In this document: positions 1 to 10,129 of the stretch, in pieces
Layout: the number at the start of each line of letters is the position of its first letter
Numbering within the stretch: the stretch's first letter is position 1
Source: Paenibacillus oryzae
GTDB lineage: Bacteria > Bacillota > Bacilli > Paenibacillales > Paenibacillaceae
Assembly: GCF_001675045.1 (NCBI RefSeq)
Contig: NZ_LYPA01000027.1
Span: forward strand, 29,378-93,377
Direction of reading: 5' to 3'
DNA: 64,000 nt
Translations under genes and position numbers: made by a program
The notes under the pieces: generated by a model
Told to the model about the DNA's origin: nothing
The model's database searches: none
The model's input: only the letters and a program-made list of their open reading frames with translations

Positions 1-781
1 CTACATCAATAATGCTCTCAACACCTTGAACAACTGTATTGTCCAAAGTAATGTAAATAGCCTCAACCCGGCCAACCAATGATTGTGCCGCCTGCTGAAT
101 ATCGGAAACATTGGCTACAGCCGCTTTGACGAGCTTAATATTATGGACTGCAAGCGCCTCTTCCGCCACTTTGCTCATATAAACAGCGTTATCCTGCGAT
201 TCATCAATAATAAGGCCAACATTTTTAACCTCACCAAGTTCTTTGGCGATAAAATCCATAGTTTGAACAATCGCATCAGGGTTTGTGTCGGAGGCGCCTG
301 TAACATTTCCGCCAGGAGCTTCAAGCTGGGATACAATTCCGGAATCAACCGGATCTGTAACAGCTGCAAACAATACTGGAATATCTTTGACCTCATCTAC
401 GAGCACTTGCGTATTTGGTGTAGCGATGCCAAGTGCAAGATCCGGTTTATTGGACGCAATTTTTTCGGCGATTGGTTTAAAGTTGTTTGGATCGCCTTGA
501 GCATTATTGTAATCAATTTTGAGATTTGTGCCTTCAACATAGCCTGCATCCTCAAGTGCTTTTATAAATCCCAATCGGGTAGAGTCTAGCGATGGATGCT
601 CGACAATTTGCGAAATAGCAATATTATATACTTTGTCATCTCCGCCTGCCGCGCCGCCATTAGCTGCTCCCTCGCCCGCAGCTCCTCCTTCATTGGATTT
701 ACCGCCGTTGCCGCCTCCACAAGCTGCCATAATAACCATGACAGCTGCCAGTAATATAACCAGCATCGTTTTCTTTTTCAT
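1..781 (-). CDS. ABC transporter substrate-binding lipoprotein (ABC_sub_bind / TrpX-like), 3' end cut by window
   Basis: The minus strand from 781 encodes about 260 residues with no stop before the window edge. The start MKKKTMLV is followed by a hydrophobic segment and a lipobox MAAC, so Cys21 should be lipidated and the protein held outside the membrane. A Gly/Asn/Ala-rich linker (about residues 22-48) leads into a periplasmic-binding fold with phrases such as ITSQ-like IAISQIVEHPSLDSTRLGF, AVTDPVDSGIV and GGNVTGASD, typical of PF04392. An AAAGGGG ribosome site lies 8 bases before the ATG. The permease and ATPase partners would lie beyond the left edge. Substrates in this family include aromatic amino acids and other small organics; none can be assigned here. 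Confidence 0.85.
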   Translation of the reverse strand, partial: MKKKTMLVILLAAVMVIMAACGGGNGGKSNEGGAAGEGAANGGAAGGDDKVYNIAISQIVEHPSLDSTRLGFIKALEDAGYVEGTNLKIDYNNAQGDPNNFKPIAEKIASNKPDLALGIATPNTQVLVDEVKDIPVLFAAVTDPVDSGIVSQLEAPGGNVTGASDTNPDAIVQTMDFIAKELGEVKNVGLIIDESQDNAVYMSKVAEEALAVHNIKLVKAAVANVSDIQQAAQSLVGRVEAIYITLDNTVVQGVESIIDV

Positions 782-914
782 GTCAAAAACCCCTTTCATT
801 ATATATGGTTACGTAATGACCTATGATATGCGGGCTTGTCCGAACTGCCGCTTCAGCACTTTACATTCAAGAAGCAGCAGAATAGAGCTCAGCCCACCGC
901 TGACTATACGTTTT

Positions 915-944
915 ATATTAAGGTGATGTCATGTTTGTAGTCAA
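915..944 (-). promoter_or_regulatory. Possible sigma-A promoter for the lipoprotein gene
   Basis: TTGACT (939-944) and TAATAT (915-920) are separated by 18 bases on the minus strand. The resulting leader would be about 130 nucleotides long. The -10 match is moderate, so the call is tentative. Confidence 0.4.
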
Positions 945-985
945 TGTAAAGTTACCGAGAAAACTTGACAATTGTTTATTGCACG

Positions 986-1013
986 CAAAAAAGCCCTCAC
1001 CGAAGTGAGGGCT
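986..1013 (-). terminator. Intrinsic terminator of tuf
   Basis: Minus strand: a 9-bp stem AGCCCTCAC/GTGAGGGCT closed by a TTCG tetraloop and followed by a run of T. It lies about 30 bases after the tuf stop codon and ends the str operon. Confidence 0.9.
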
Positions 1014-1044
1014 TTGCATGTTATGCGACTAATGTCGCAAATCA

Positions 1045-2235
1045 TTATTTTTGGATAGTTGCAACAGCGCCAGCGCCAACTGTACGGCCGCCTTCGCGGA
1101 TGGAGAAGCGAGTGCCTTCTTCAACAGCGATTGGAGCGATCAGTTCAACTGTAACAGTGATGTTGTCGCCAGGCATAACCATTTCAGTACCTTCAGGCAG
1201 GTTGATGATACCTGTTACGTCAGTTGTACGGAAATAGAATTGGGGACGGTAGCCAGTGAAGAAAGGCTTGTGACGGCCACCCTCTTCTTTAGTCAGAACG
1301 TAGATTTGAGCAGTGAAGTTTGTGTGTGGCTTAACGGAAGCCGGTTTAGCCAAAACTTGACCACGCTCGATATCTTTACGGTCTACACCACGAAGCAATG
1401 CGCCAATGTTGTCGCCCGCTTGAGCGGAGTCCATCAGCTTACGGAACATTTCTACGCCCGTAACAACGGATTTGCGAGTTTCTTCTTGCAAACCGATGAT
1501 TTCGATTTCGTCGCCAACTTTAACAGTACCACGATCTACACGGCCTGTAGCAACTGTACCGCGGCCAGTGATTGTGAATACGTCCTCGACAGGCATAAGG
1601 AAAGGCTTAGCTGTGTCGCGTTCTGGAGTTGGGATGTAGGAGTCAACGTGCTCGAACAACTCAACGATTTTGTCAGCCCAAGCGCCATCTGGGTTAGCCA
1701 GAGCTTCACGAGCAGCACCACGAACGATAGGAGTATCGTCGCCTGGGAACTCGTATTCGGACAGAAGGTCGCGAACTTCCATTTCAACCAGCTCAAGAAG
1801 CTCTTCGTCTTCAACCATATCGCATTTGTTCAGGAATACAACGATGTAAGGAACGCCTACTTGACGGGACAAAAGGATGTGCTCGCGCGTTTGCGGCATT
1901 GGGCCGTCAGAAGCGGATACAACCAGGATAGCTCCGTCCATTTGAGCCGCGCCAGTGATCATGTTTTTAACATAGTCGGCGTGACCTGGGCAGTCAACGT
2001 GAGCATAGTGACGGTTAGGAGTCTCATACTCAACGTGGGAAGTGGAGATTGTAATACCGCGCTCGCGCTCTTCTGGAGCTTTGTCGATTTGGTCAAAAGA
2101 CATAGCGGAACCACCGTATCTTTTGGAAAGTACAGTAGTGATTGCAGCTGTAAGAGTTGTTTTGCCATGGTCAACGTGACCGATTGTACCGATGTTAACA
2201 TGCGGTTTTGTACGTTCAAATTTTGCCTTAGCCAT
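1045..2235 (-). CDS. tuf: Elongation factor Tu
   Basis: This 396-residue GTPase brings aminoacyl-tRNA to the ribosomal A site. The P-loop GHVDHGKT is at residues 19-26, followed by the switch region around PEERERGIT, the DCPGH and NKCD guanine-binding motifs, and two C-terminal beta-barrel domains ending GAGAVATI. The length is normal for a bacterial EF-Tu. A GAGGAGG ribosome site precedes the ATG. It is the last gene of rpsL-rpsG-fusA-tuf and ends before a strong terminator. The 115-base gap to fusA holds a hairpin. Confidence 0.98.
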   Translation of the reverse strand: MAKAKFERTKPHVNIGTIGHVDHGKTTLTAAITTVLSKRYGGSAMSFDQIDKAPEERERGITISTSHVEYETPNRHYAHVDCPGHADYVKNMITGAAQMDGAILVVSASDGPMPQTREHILLSRQVGVPYIVVFLNKCDMVEDEELLELVEMEVRDLLSEYEFPGDDTPIVRGAAREALANPDGAWADKIVELFEHVDSYIPTPERDTAKPFLMPVEDVFTITGRGTVATGRVDRGTVKVGDEIEIIGLQEETRKSVVTGVEMFRKLMDSAQAGDNIGALLRGVDRKDIERGQVLAKPASVKPHTNFTAQIYVLTKEEGGRHKPFFTGYRPQFYFRTTDVTGIINLPEGTEMVMPGDNITVTVELIAPIAVEEGTRFSIREGGRTVGAGAVATIQK

Positions 2236-2283
2236 TGAACTGAGTCCTCCTCAATATATCTTGATTTTTATGTGGGGGCCGAC

Positions 2284-2307
2284 GCCGGTTGTGCATGCAC
2301 AGCCGGC
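2284..2307 (-). other. Intercistronic hairpin between fusA and tuf
   Basis: Arms GCCGGTTGTGC and GCACAGCCGGC form an 11-bp stem with one G-T wobble around a two-base centre. No T-run follows on the minus strand, so RNA processing or stabilisation between fusA and tuf is more likely than termination. Confidence 0.5.
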
Positions 2308-2350
2308 GGGGCCAAAAGCAATTGGTTATGCTGACATGTTTAGCTGGAGA

Positions 2351-4429
2351 TTACTCTCCGCCTCTGTGCTTCGCAATAATCTCTTCAGCGATCGACTTAG
2401 GAACTTCCTCGTAGTGGGAAAGCTCCATGGAGAATACGCCGCGTCCTTGAGTACCGGAACGAAGTGTCGTGGAGTAACCAAACATCTCGGAGAGAGGCAC
2501 CTTAGCACGGATAATTTGCGCGCCTGCGCGGGAATCCATACCTTCGATGCGACCACGACGGGAGTTCAGCATGCCCATAACGTCGCCCATGTATTCTTCA
2601 GGAACAGTTACTTCAACCTTCATGATTGGCTCAAGAAGGACTGGCTTACATTTGTCTTTAGCAGCTTTAAGCGCCAGGGAGCCGGCAATTTTAAACGCCA
2701 TTTCCGAGGAGTCGACGTCATGGTAGGAACCATCGACAACAGTCGCTTTAATATCAACGAGCGGGAAACCGGCAAGAACGCCGTTTTTCATCGACTCTTC
2801 GATACCTGCTTGAATCGGAGCGATGTATTCACGAGGAATAGCGCCGCCGACTACTTTGCTTTCAAATGTAAAACCTGCTCCTGCCTCTTGCGGTTCGAAC
2901 TCAACCCAACAATGACCAAACTGGCCTTTACCGCCGGATTGACGAACGAATTTACCTTCGACTTTAGCACCCAGACGGAAGGTTTCACGGTATGCAACCT
3001 GCGGCTTGCCGACATTGGTTTCAACCTTGAATTCACGGAACATACGGTCAACGAGGATTTCAAGGTGAAGCTCACCCATACCTGCAATGATCGTTTGGTT
3101 CGTTTCTTCGTCTGTGTATGCACGGAATGTAGGATCTTCTTCAGCGAGCTTCGAGATAGCAACGCCCAATTTGTCCTGGTCCGCTTTTGTCTTAGGCTCG
3201 ATAGCGATCTGGATAACTGGCTCTGGGAAGTTCATGGATTCAAGAACAATCGGAGACTTCTCGTCGCACAGCGTGTCGCCCGTAGTTGTGTCTTTAAGAC
3301 CAACGGCAGCAGCGATATCGCCAGAATACACTTCCGTAATTTCCTGACGGCTGTTCGCGTGCATTTGCAGAATCCGGCCAATCCGCTCACGTTTGTTCTT
3401 AGTTGCATTAAGAACATAGGAACCGGATTTCAGGATACCCGAATATACACGGAAGAACGTCAATCTGCCCACGTAAGGGTCAGTCATGATTTTGAAGGCC
3501 AATGCAGAGAATGGCTCAGCGTCGGAAGAAGGACGAACCGCTTCCTCGCCATCTTCAAGCGTACCTTTAATGGCAGGTACATCAACTGGTGCAGGCAGGT
3601 AGTCAACAACAGCATCCAGAACAAGCTGAACGCCTTTGTTGCGGTACGAGGAGCCTGCTACAACCGGGAAGATTTTAACTTCACAAACACCTTTGCGAAG
3701 TGCTGCTTTCAATTCTGCAACGGTGATTTCTTCACCTTCCAGATATTTCATAGTCAGCTCTTCATCCAGCTCGGCAACCTTCTCAACCAATTCATTGCGA
3801 AGCTCTTCAACCTGATCCGCGTATTCTGCAGGAATCGGGCCTTGAATCGGGTCTTTGCCTGTGTCGTCTTTGTACGTGTAAGCAACGCGCTCAACGATAT
3901 CAATTACGCCAAGGAAATCGGCTTCGGCGCCAATTGGCAGCTGAATAGCTACTGCATTGGCTTGCAGACGCTCGCGCATGTCTTTAACAACATTGAGGTA
4001 GTCTGCACCGATGATATCCATTTTGTTGACATAAGCGATCCGTGGAACACCGTAGCGGTCAGCTTGACGCCATACTGTTTCGGACTGAGGCTCAACGCCT
4101 TCTTTCGCACTGAAAACCCCAACGGCCCCGTCCAATACGCGCAGGGAACGTTCAACTTCAACTGTGAAGTCAACGTGACCTGGGGTGTCGATAATATTAA
4201 TGCGGTTACCCTTCCATTGAGCGGTTGTAGCGGCAGACGTAATAGTGATGCCGCGCTCTTGTTCCTGTTCCATCCAGTCCATCGTAGCTGCACCTTCGTG
4301 CACCTCGCCGATTTTGTGGGTACGGCCCGTAAAGAACAAGATCCGTTCAGTTGTTGTGGTTTTACCAGCGTCAATATGCGCCATAATCCCGATATTACGC
4401 GTATTTTCCAAGGAGAACTCTCTTGTCAT
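2351..4429 (-). CDS. fusA: Elongation factor G
   Basis: A translocation GTPase of 692 residues. The protein opens [20 protein letters not shown] and has the P-loop [18 protein letters not shown] and NKMD motifs, then domains II-V ending [16 protein letters not shown] chose the ATG at 4429 because an AAAGGAG site lies just upstream. An in-frame ATG 18 bases earlier overlaps that ribosome site and would add MKGDDF, which is absent from the family. The gene follows rpsG by 29 bases in the str operon. Confidence 0.97.
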   Translation of the reverse strand: MTREFSLENTRNIGIMAHIDAGKTTTTERILFFTGRTHKIGEVHEGAATMDWMEQEQERGITITSAATTAQWKGNRINIIDTPGHVDFTVEVERSLRVLDGAVGVFSAKEGVEPQSETVWRQADRYGVPRIAYVNKMDIIGADYLNVVKDMRERLQANAVAIQLPIGAEADFLGVIDIVERVAYTYKDDTGKDPIQGPIPAEYADQVEELRNELVEKVAELDEELTMKYLEGEEITVAELKAALRKGVCEVKIFPVVAGSSYRNKGVQLVLDAVVDYLPAPVDVPAIKGTLEDGEEAVRPSSDAEPFSALAFKIMTDPYVGRLTFFRVYSGILKSGSYVLNATKNKRERIGRILQMHANSRQEITEVYSGDIAAAVGLKDTTTGDTLCDEKSPIVLESMNFPEPVIQIAIEPKTKADQDKLGVAISKLAEEDPTFRAYTDEETNQTIIAGMGELHLEILVDRMFREFKVETNVGKPQVAYRETFRLGAKVEGKFVRQSGGKGQFGHCWVEFEPQEAGAGFTFESKVVGGAIPREYIAPIQAGIEESMKNGVLAGFPLVDIKATVVDGSYHDVDSSEMAFKIAGSLALKAAKDKCKPVLLEPIMKVEVTVPEEYMGDVMGMLNSRRGRIEGMDSRAGAQIIRAKVPLSEMFGYSTTLRSGTQGRGVFSMELSHYEEVPKSIAEEIIAKHRGGE

Positions 4430-4458
4430 AAAATCGTCTCCTTTCAATCATTATAATT

Positions 4459-4929
4459 CTACCAGCGGTAGTGAGCAAACGCTCTGTTTGCATCAGCCAT
4501 TTTGTGCGTGTCTTCACGCTTTTTAACGGATGCGCCCGTGTTGTTGGATGCGTCAAGAATTTCAGCAGCCAAACGTTCAACCATGGTTTTTTCACCGCGG
4601 TTACGGGAGTAGTTTACCAACCAACGAAGTGCAAGTGCCGTACGGCGCTCAGGCTTAACTTCGATTGGCACTTGATAGTTGGAGCCGCCGACACGACGAG
4701 CTTTAACCTCAAGTACAGGCATAATGTTTTTCATTGCTGCTTCAAACACTTCCATCGGATCATTTCCCGAACGCTCTTGAATGAGCTTGAAGGCATCATA
4801 CAGCAGAGTTTGCGCTACGCCTCTTTTTCCATCGACCATAATACGGTTAATCAGACGAGTAACCAGCTTGCTATGGTACACCGGATCCGGCAATACGTCG
4901 CGTTTTGTAACAGGACCTTTGCGTGGCAT
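4459..4929 (-). CDS. rpsG: 30S ribosomal protein S7
   Basis: This 156-residue protein binds the 3' major domain of 16S rRNA and helps form the E site. The sequence opens [18 protein letters not shown] and keeps the basic, helical S7 pattern through [21 protein letters not shown]. Length is standard. It lies 86 bases after rpsL and 29 bases before fusA. S7 is the autogenous translational repressor of the str operon in other bacteria; I did not identify a binding site here. Confidence 0.97.
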   Translation of the reverse strand: MPRKGPVTKRDVLPDPVYHSKLVTRLINRIMVDGKRGVAQTLLYDAFKLIQERSGNDPMEVFEAAMKNIMPVLEVKARRVGGSNYQVPIEVKPERRTALALRWLVNYSRNRGEKTMVERLAAEILDASNNTGASVKKREDTHKMADANRAFAHYRW

Positions 4930-5015
4930 GAGAAAGTCCCCCTTTCTTATAATAGTGGATTACATTGGTGCAATACTTCTGAAGCTCTTTAATCCGGCCC
5001 GCTCAGAGCGCGGTC

Positions 5016-5435
5016 TTATTTCTTAACTTTAGGACGTTTCGTGCCGTATTTGGAACGAGCCTGGTTACGGTTGTTAACTCCCGCAGTATCCAGTGCACCA
5101 CGAACAATATGGTAACGCACGCCCGGAAGGTCTTTAACACGACCGCCGCGGATCAATACAACGCTGTGCTCTTGCAGGTTATGGCCGATACCTGGGATGT
5201 ACGCTGTAACCTCAACACGGTTGGACAAACGCACACGCGCATATTTACGAAGCGCGGAGTTCGGTTTTTTCGGAGTCATAGTTCCTACACGAGTGCAGAC
5301 ACCGCGTTTTTGAGGCGCGCTGATATCAGTAGCTTCACGTTTCAGAGCATTAAAGCCTTTTTGCAAGGCTGGCGATTTCGATTTAACGACTTTCGCTTGA
5401 CGTCCTTTGCGAACGAGCTGGTTAATTGTTGGCAT
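5016..5435 (-). CDS. rpsL: 30S ribosomal protein S12
   Basis: A 139-residue decoding-centre protein. The start [13 protein letters not shown] is chosen because a GGGGGTGG site lies just upstream; an in-frame ATG 54 bases earlier would add an 18-residue tail not seen in S12. The streptomycin-relevant segments [11 protein letters not shown] and GGRVKDLPG have their usual lysines, so no resistance substitution is visible. It is the first gene of rpsL-rpsG-fusA-tuf and has its own promoter at 5574-5601. Confidence 0.97.
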   Translation of the reverse strand: MPTINQLVRKGRQAKVVKSKSPALQKGFNALKREATDISAPQKRGVCTRVGTMTPKKPNSALRKYARVRLSNRVEVTAYIPGIGHNLQEHSVVLIRGGRVKDLPGVRYHIVRGALDTAGVNNRNQARSKYGTKRPKVKK

Positions 5436-5573
5436 TTTGGTTGCCACCCCCTTCCCCTTATTCATGTCTTTATGTGGTAGACATTTCACCCAATTTTTAA
5501 GCCCACAGATCCAGGCGGTTCATAAATAATCAATACGATACCATAAGCCTAGCTGTTAGGCACACTTCGATAT

Positions 5574-5601
5574 ATTATCATTTACACTACACGCATGTCA
5601 A
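5574..5601 (-). promoter_or_regulatory. Sigma-A promoter of the rpsL-rpsG-fusA-tuf operon
   Basis: TTGACA (5596-5601) and GATAAT (5574-5579) on the minus strand are separated by 16 bases. The leader to the rpsL start is about 130 nucleotides. This lets the str operon be transcribed independently of rpoBC and of the upstream gene. Confidence 0.7.
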
Positions 5602-5631
5602 GCGCTAAAATTTAAAATAACATTCCGGCTT

Positions 5632-6213
5632 TTATGCCGCTGAGCTTTGGTCGATCCTCTCAGCAATATAGCTTGCTTCAATAAGCTCTGAAAGCCCTAA
5701 TTTAGTAATCGTTTGGGATAGTCGGATGTAGTCATCCTCATTATCCGCTAATATTAACAATCGATTTTCGCCGTCTAGCAACCAATCGCCAACTTCCTTA
5801 ATCCCTGCTTCCTTCAAAACCAACGATTTTGCCTCTTCGAGGTCATGAAGGCTGTTCTCTACCTGAATGACCTTTACAAACTTTACATCTGAAAATTCGT
5901 CCAGCGCCCATTTATAGTTGTCCACATCTGCGAATTGTAATACGATCCCTTGCTTATCTCTGAATATACCATCATGTTCAACATTACCCTTTTTTAATAT
6001 CGATTCTGCCTCCAAAATCTGATGCTCGGTAGTGTAACCCGTGTATTCGGAGGGATCCTCTTTCTTTACTTCTGTTTGTTCCATTAAAGTTATTTCCTTA
6101 ACTTGCACCGATTCGTTGCCCATAAACTTAAAAAATGAATTACCCAATAATAAAAAAACAAACATCAAAGTTATACAAATGGCCCAAGTTAAACGTCCTA
6201 ACCATTTCTTCAT
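5632..6213 (-). CDS. Unrecognised membrane-anchored protein between rpoC and rpsL
   Basis: A 193-residue protein starting MKKWLGRLTW. One hydrophobic segment (about residues 8-30) is followed by a soluble, acidic domain of roughly 160 residues with no motif I recognise, so a type II-like membrane anchor with an external domain is likely. The ATG at 6213 has an AAAGGAG site; an earlier ATG at 6237 overlaps it. The gene has its own near-consensus promoter and follows the rpoC terminator, so it is not a simple member of the rpo or str operon. This is the place where Bacillales normally carry an L7Ae-like ribosomal protein gene, which is absent here. Function unknown. Confidence 0.75.
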   Translation of the reverse strand: MKKWLGRLTWAICITLMFVFLLLGNSFFKFMGNESVQVKEITLMEQTEVKKEDPSEYTGYTTEHQILEAESILKKGNVEHDGIFRDKQGIVLQFADVDNYKWALDEFSDVKFVKVIQVENSLHDLEEAKSLVLKEAGIKEVGDWLLDGENRLLILADNEDDYIRLSQTITKLGLSELIEASYIAERIDQSSAA

Positions 6214-6279
6214 AAACAAACGTTCTCCTTTCATCAAAGCATACCTTGCACACAGATAAACGAATTATTCCCCCTTTGA

Positions 6280-6308
6280 ATTATACATTATTTATGTATT
6301 TAGTCCAA
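6280..6308 (-). promoter_or_regulatory. Strong sigma-A promoter for the 5632-6213 gene
   Basis: TTGGAC (6303-6308), a 17-base spacer and a perfect TATAAT (6280-6285) on the minus strand lie between the rpoC terminator and the start of the unrecognised gene. Confidence 0.8.
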
Positions 6309-6338
6309 ATTTATACTAAAAAGAAAAGCATTTAAACG

Positions 6339-6402
6339 AAAAAGCACGGCAACTGCTCGCACCGTTCCATAAGGAATGGCAGCAAACAATTGCCGTGCTT
6401 TT
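6339..6402 (-). terminator. Terminator of rpoBC
   Basis: A 13-base inverted repeat (AAAAGCACGGCAA / TTGCCGTGCTTTT) encloses a smaller internal hairpin. On the minus strand the stem runs into TTTTT, directly after rpoC. Confidence 0.75.
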
Positions 6403-6418
6403 AACAACTAACCTTTAT

Positions 6419-9400
6419 TTATTCAACAACAACAGCTTCCGCTGCTTCTTCTTCAACTTCGCCTTCCAGAATCTCATCTTCCAGACCCGTCAGACGGATA
6501 TTGCGATAACGATGCATGCCTGTTCCCGCAGGAATCAGCTTGCCGATAATGACGTTTTCCTTCAGGCCAAGCAATTTGTCGACCTTGCCCTTGATCGCTG
6601 CATCTGTCAGGACACGAGTTGTCTCCTGGAAGGATGCTGCGGACAAGAAGGAGTCCGTTTCAAGGGATGCTTTGGTAATACCAAGCAATACCGGCTTGGC
6701 AACCGCAGGCTCCTTGTCGGCAAAAATCGCTTCGCGGTTGGCAGCTTCGTATTCATGGATATCCACGAATGCGCCCGGCAACAGAGTCGTGTCGCCTGCA
6801 TCCACGATGCGGATTTTGCGAAGCATCTGCTTGATCATAACCTCAACGTGCTTATCGTTGATTTCAACGCCCTGGTTACGGTAAACGCGCTGAACTTCCT
6901 GCAAAATGTAGTTTTGAACGCCACGGATGCCTTTGATGCGCAGCATATCCTTCGGATCGATGGATCCATCGGTCAGCTCGTCGCCGGCTTCAATTTGCTG
7001 GCCTTCCGCTACACGGATACGCGATCCATAGGTTACGGAATATACTTTGGATTCCGCTTCGCCTTGAACCTCGATTTCGCGACGGTCTTTGGCTTCGCGG
7101 ATTTCCTTGATTACGCCGTCCAGCTCAGAGATGATCGCTTGGCCTTTTGGATTACGGGCCTCGAACAACTCCTGGATACGCGGCAAACCTTGCGTAATAT
7201 CGTCGCCGGCTACGCCGCCGGTATGGAACGTACGCATCGTGAGCTGTGTTCCCGGCTCGCCAATGGATTGAGCGGCAATAATGCCGACCGCTTCACCGAT
7301 CTCCACGTGCTTGCCTGTTGCCAGGTTGCGTCCGTAGCAAATTTTGCAGACGCCATGACGTGCGCGGCAGCTAAGCACGGAACGAATTTGCAGACGCTCT
7401 ACGCCAGCGTTAATAATTTCATCCGCTTTGCCTGCATCGATCAGATCATTGCGGTTAACAATGACCTCTCCCGTTTTGGGATGACGAACGGTAGCGAACG
7501 CATAACGTCCTTCAATCCGGTCATACAGGTCCTCGATGACCTCTTTGCCGTCCTGAATTTTGCTGACCGTAAAGCCTTTATCGGTTCCGCAATCGTCCTC
7601 GCGAACGATAACGTCTTGCGCAACGTCGACGAGACGACGCGTGAGGTAACCGGAGTCGGCTGTACGAAGCGCTGTATCGGCAAGACCTTTACGCGCGCCG
7701 TGCGTGGAAATAAAGTATTCCAAAACCGTCAGGCCTTCACGGAAGTTCGATTTGATCGGCAATTCGATGATACGGCCGGACGGGTTCGCCATCAGACCGC
7801 GCATGCCGCCGAGCTGCGTAATTTGGGATTTATTACCCCGTGCTTTGGAATCCACCATCAACATGATGTTGTTATAGCGATCCATGGATTTCATGAGCAC
7901 ATCAGTAATTTCATCCTTACACTTGCTCCAGATGCTGATAATGCGGTCATAACGTTCCTCGTTTGTAATCAAACCGCGACGGTATTGATTCATAACCGTA
8001 GCGACTTTTTCATCGGAGGCTTTCATAATTTCCGCTTTTTCTTTCGGGATGATTACGTCAGCTACGCCGATCGTAATACCCGCTTTAGTGGAGTAGGTAA
8101 AGCCAAGCTGCTTGACGCGGTCCAGAATAACCGCAGTCAGCGTTGTATGGTATTGACGGAAGCATTCAGCAATAATCAAGGCCAGGTAGTCCTTGCCTAC
8201 TGCGCCCGGAGTCGGAAGCTCTTCGGCAATTTTCACCAAATCGGAGCCTTTTTCATAGACGAAGTATTTATCAGGCGTACCTTGAAGAAGATTAGCCTTG
8301 GTCGCTTCGTTAATGAATGGGAAGTCCGTCGGGAAAATCTCGTTGAAAATAACTTTGCCGACTGTTGTAACGAGCAGCGATTTCTGCTGTTGCTCCGTAA
8401 AGCTCTTTTTCTTCAGTACTTTGGCAGGAATCAGAATTCTCGCATGCAAGGAAACAATACCGCGTTGATAAGCGGAAATCGCTTCGTTAACCGATGCAAA
8501 AACAGCGCCGGAGCCTTTGGATTCTTTGTTATCCATCGTCAGATAGTAACTGCCAAGGACCATATCCTGAGAAGGCGTAACAACAGGCTTGCCGTCTTTA
8601 GGGTTCAAGATGTTGCCAGATGCCAGCATGAGCAAACGAGCCTCAGCTTGGGCCTCGGCGGACAGCGGAACGTGAACAGCCATTTGGTCGCCGTCAAAGT
8701 CGGCATTGTACGCCGTACATACCAGCGGGTGCAACTTGATCGCGCGGCCTTCAACCAGAATCGGTTCAAATGCCTGAATACCCAGTCTGTGAAGTGTGGG
8801 GGCACGGTTCAGAAGCACTGGATGCTCCTTGATAACTTCCTCCAGCACATCCCATACTTCAGGGCTTACGCGTTCAACCTTGCGTTTTGCGCTTTTGATA
8901 TTATGAGCCAAACCTTTGTTTACTAGCTCTTTCATAACAAAAGGCTTGAACAGCTCCAGCGCCATCTCCTTAGGAAGACCGCATTGGAACATTTTCAGGT
9001 TAGGGCCTACAACGATAACGGAACGTCCGGAGTAGTCAACGCGTTTACCCAGCAGGTTCTGACGGAAACGGCCTTGTTTACCCTTCAGCATATGGCTAAG
9101 GGATTTCAACGGGCGGTTACCAGGACCTGTAACAGGACGGCCGCGACGACCGTTGTCGATCAAAGCGTCCACCGCTTCCTGCAGCATCCGTTTTTCGTTT
9201 TGTACGATGATGTCGGGAGCGCCAAGATCCAGAAGACGCTTCAGACGATTGTTCCGGTTAATCACTCGACGATACAGGTCGTTCAGGTCGGACGTTGCAA
9301 AACGGCCGCCGTCCAGCTGTACCATTGGACGAAGCTCCGGCGGAATAACGGGAAGCACATCCAGAATCATCCATTCCGGCTCATTGCCGGAATTGCGGAA

Positions 9401-10045
9401 CGCTTCGATAACCTCAAGGCGTTTGATCGCGCGGTTGCGGCGTTGGCCTTGAGCGGTACGCAGCTCTTCCTTAAGCGACTCCAGCTCGCGTTCCACATCG
9501 ATGTCCTGAAGCAGTTTTTTAACCGCTTCGGCACCCATGCCGGCATGGAAACCATAACCGTATTTTTCACGGTAGCTGCGGTATTCCTTCTCGGACAGGA
9601 GCTGTTTTTTCTCCAGGGGAGTTTCGCCGGGATCGGTTACGACATAGGATGCGAAATAAATGATCTCCTCGAGCGAACGAGGGGACATATCCAGCGCCAG
9701 ACCCATGCGGCTTGGAATCCCTTTGAAATACCAGATATGGGATACTGGAGCTGCAAGCTCAATATGACCCATTCTTTCGCGGCGAACCTTGGCCCGCGTT
9801 ACTTCAACGCCGCAGCGATCACAAACGACGCCTTTATAGCGTACGCGCTTATATTTGCCGCAATGGCATTCCCAGTCTTTAGTAGGACCAAAAATCTTTT
9901 CGCAGAAGAGACCTTCCTTCTCCGGTTTCAGTGTCCTGTAGTTGATGGTTTCCGGCTTTTTAACTTCTCCGCGGGACCACGAGCGAATTTTATCCGGCGA
10001 AGCCAGACCAATTTTCATATACTCGAAGTTGTTAACGTCCAACAA
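6419..10045 (-). CDS. rpoC: DNA-directed RNA polymerase subunit beta'
   Basis: A 1208-residue catalytic subunit of RNA polymerase. The start is TTG (protein [13 protein letters not shown]) with an AAGGAGGG site upstream, as in Bacillus; in-frame codons further upstream lack a suitable site. The N-terminal zinc ribbon has Cys60, Cys62, Cys75 and Cys78. The Mg-binding [12 protein letters not shown] motif lies near residue 450, and the second zinc cluster around [13 protein letters not shown] is present. The C-terminal tail is acidic and alanine-rich. It lies 84 bases downstream of rpoB and ends at its own terminator. Confidence 0.97.
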   Translation of the reverse strand: MLDVNNFEYMKIGLASPDKIRSWSRGEVKKPETINYRTLKPEKEGLFCEKIFGPTKDWECHCGKYKRVRYKGVVCDRCGVEVTRAKVRRERMGHIELAAPVSHIWYFKGIPSRMGLALDMSPRSLEEIIYFASYVVTDPGETPLEKKQLLSEKEYRSYREKYGYGFHAGMGAEAVKKLLQDIDVERELESLKEELRTAQGQRRNRAIKRLEVIEAFRNSGNEPEWMILDVLPVIPPELRPMVQLDGGRFATSDLNDLYRRVINRNNRLKRLLDLGAPDIIVQNEKRMLQEAVDALIDNGRRGRPVTGPGNRPLKSLSHMLKGKQGRFRQNLLGKRVDYSGRSVIVVGPNLKMFQCGLPKEMALELFKPFVMKELVNKGLAHNIKSAKRKVERVSPEVWDVLEEVIKEHPVLLNRAPTLHRLGIQAFEPILVEGRAIKLHPLVCTAYNADFDGDQMAVHVPLSAEAQAEARLLMLASGNILNPKDGKPVVTPSQDMVLGSYYLTMDNKESKGSGAVFASVNEAISAYQRGIVSLHARILIPAKVLKKKSFTEQQQKSLLVTTVGKVIFNEIFPTDFPFINEATKANLLQGTPDKYFVYEKGSDLVKIAEELPTPGAVGKDYLALIIAECFRQYHTTLTAVILDRVKQLGFTYSTKAGITIGVADVIIPKEKAEIMKASDEKVATVMNQYRRGLITNEERYDRIISIWSKCKDEITDVLMKSMDRYNNIMLMVDSKARGNKSQITQLGGMRGLMANPSGRIIELPIKSNFREGLTVLEYFISTHGARKGLADTALRTADSGYLTRRLVDVAQDVIVREDDCGTDKGFTVSKIQDGKEVIEDLYDRIEGRYAFATVRHPKTGEVIVNRNDLIDAGKADEIINAGVERLQIRSVLSCRARHGVCKICYGRNLATGKHVEIGEAVGIIAAQSIGEPGTQLTMRTFHTGGVAGDDITQGLPRIQELFEARNPKGQAIISELDGVIKEIREAKDRREIEVQGEAESKVYSVTYGSRIRVAEGQQIEAGDELTDGSIDPKDMLRIKGIRGVQNYILQEVQRVYRNQGVEINDKHVEVMIKQMLRKIRIVDAGDTTLLPGAFVDIHEYEAANREAIFADKEPAVAKPVLLGITKASLETDSFLSAASFQETTRVLTDAAIKGKVDKLLGLKENVIIGKLIPAGTGMHRYRNIRLTGLEDEILEGEVEEEAAEAVVVE

Positions 10046-10129
10046 GGAGCAACCCTCCTTCGTCATGTATGGCTGTAACCGGCACAACAGCGGTTTCGCT
10101 TCCGAAACCGCCGCTGCGCGGTCTTGTCA

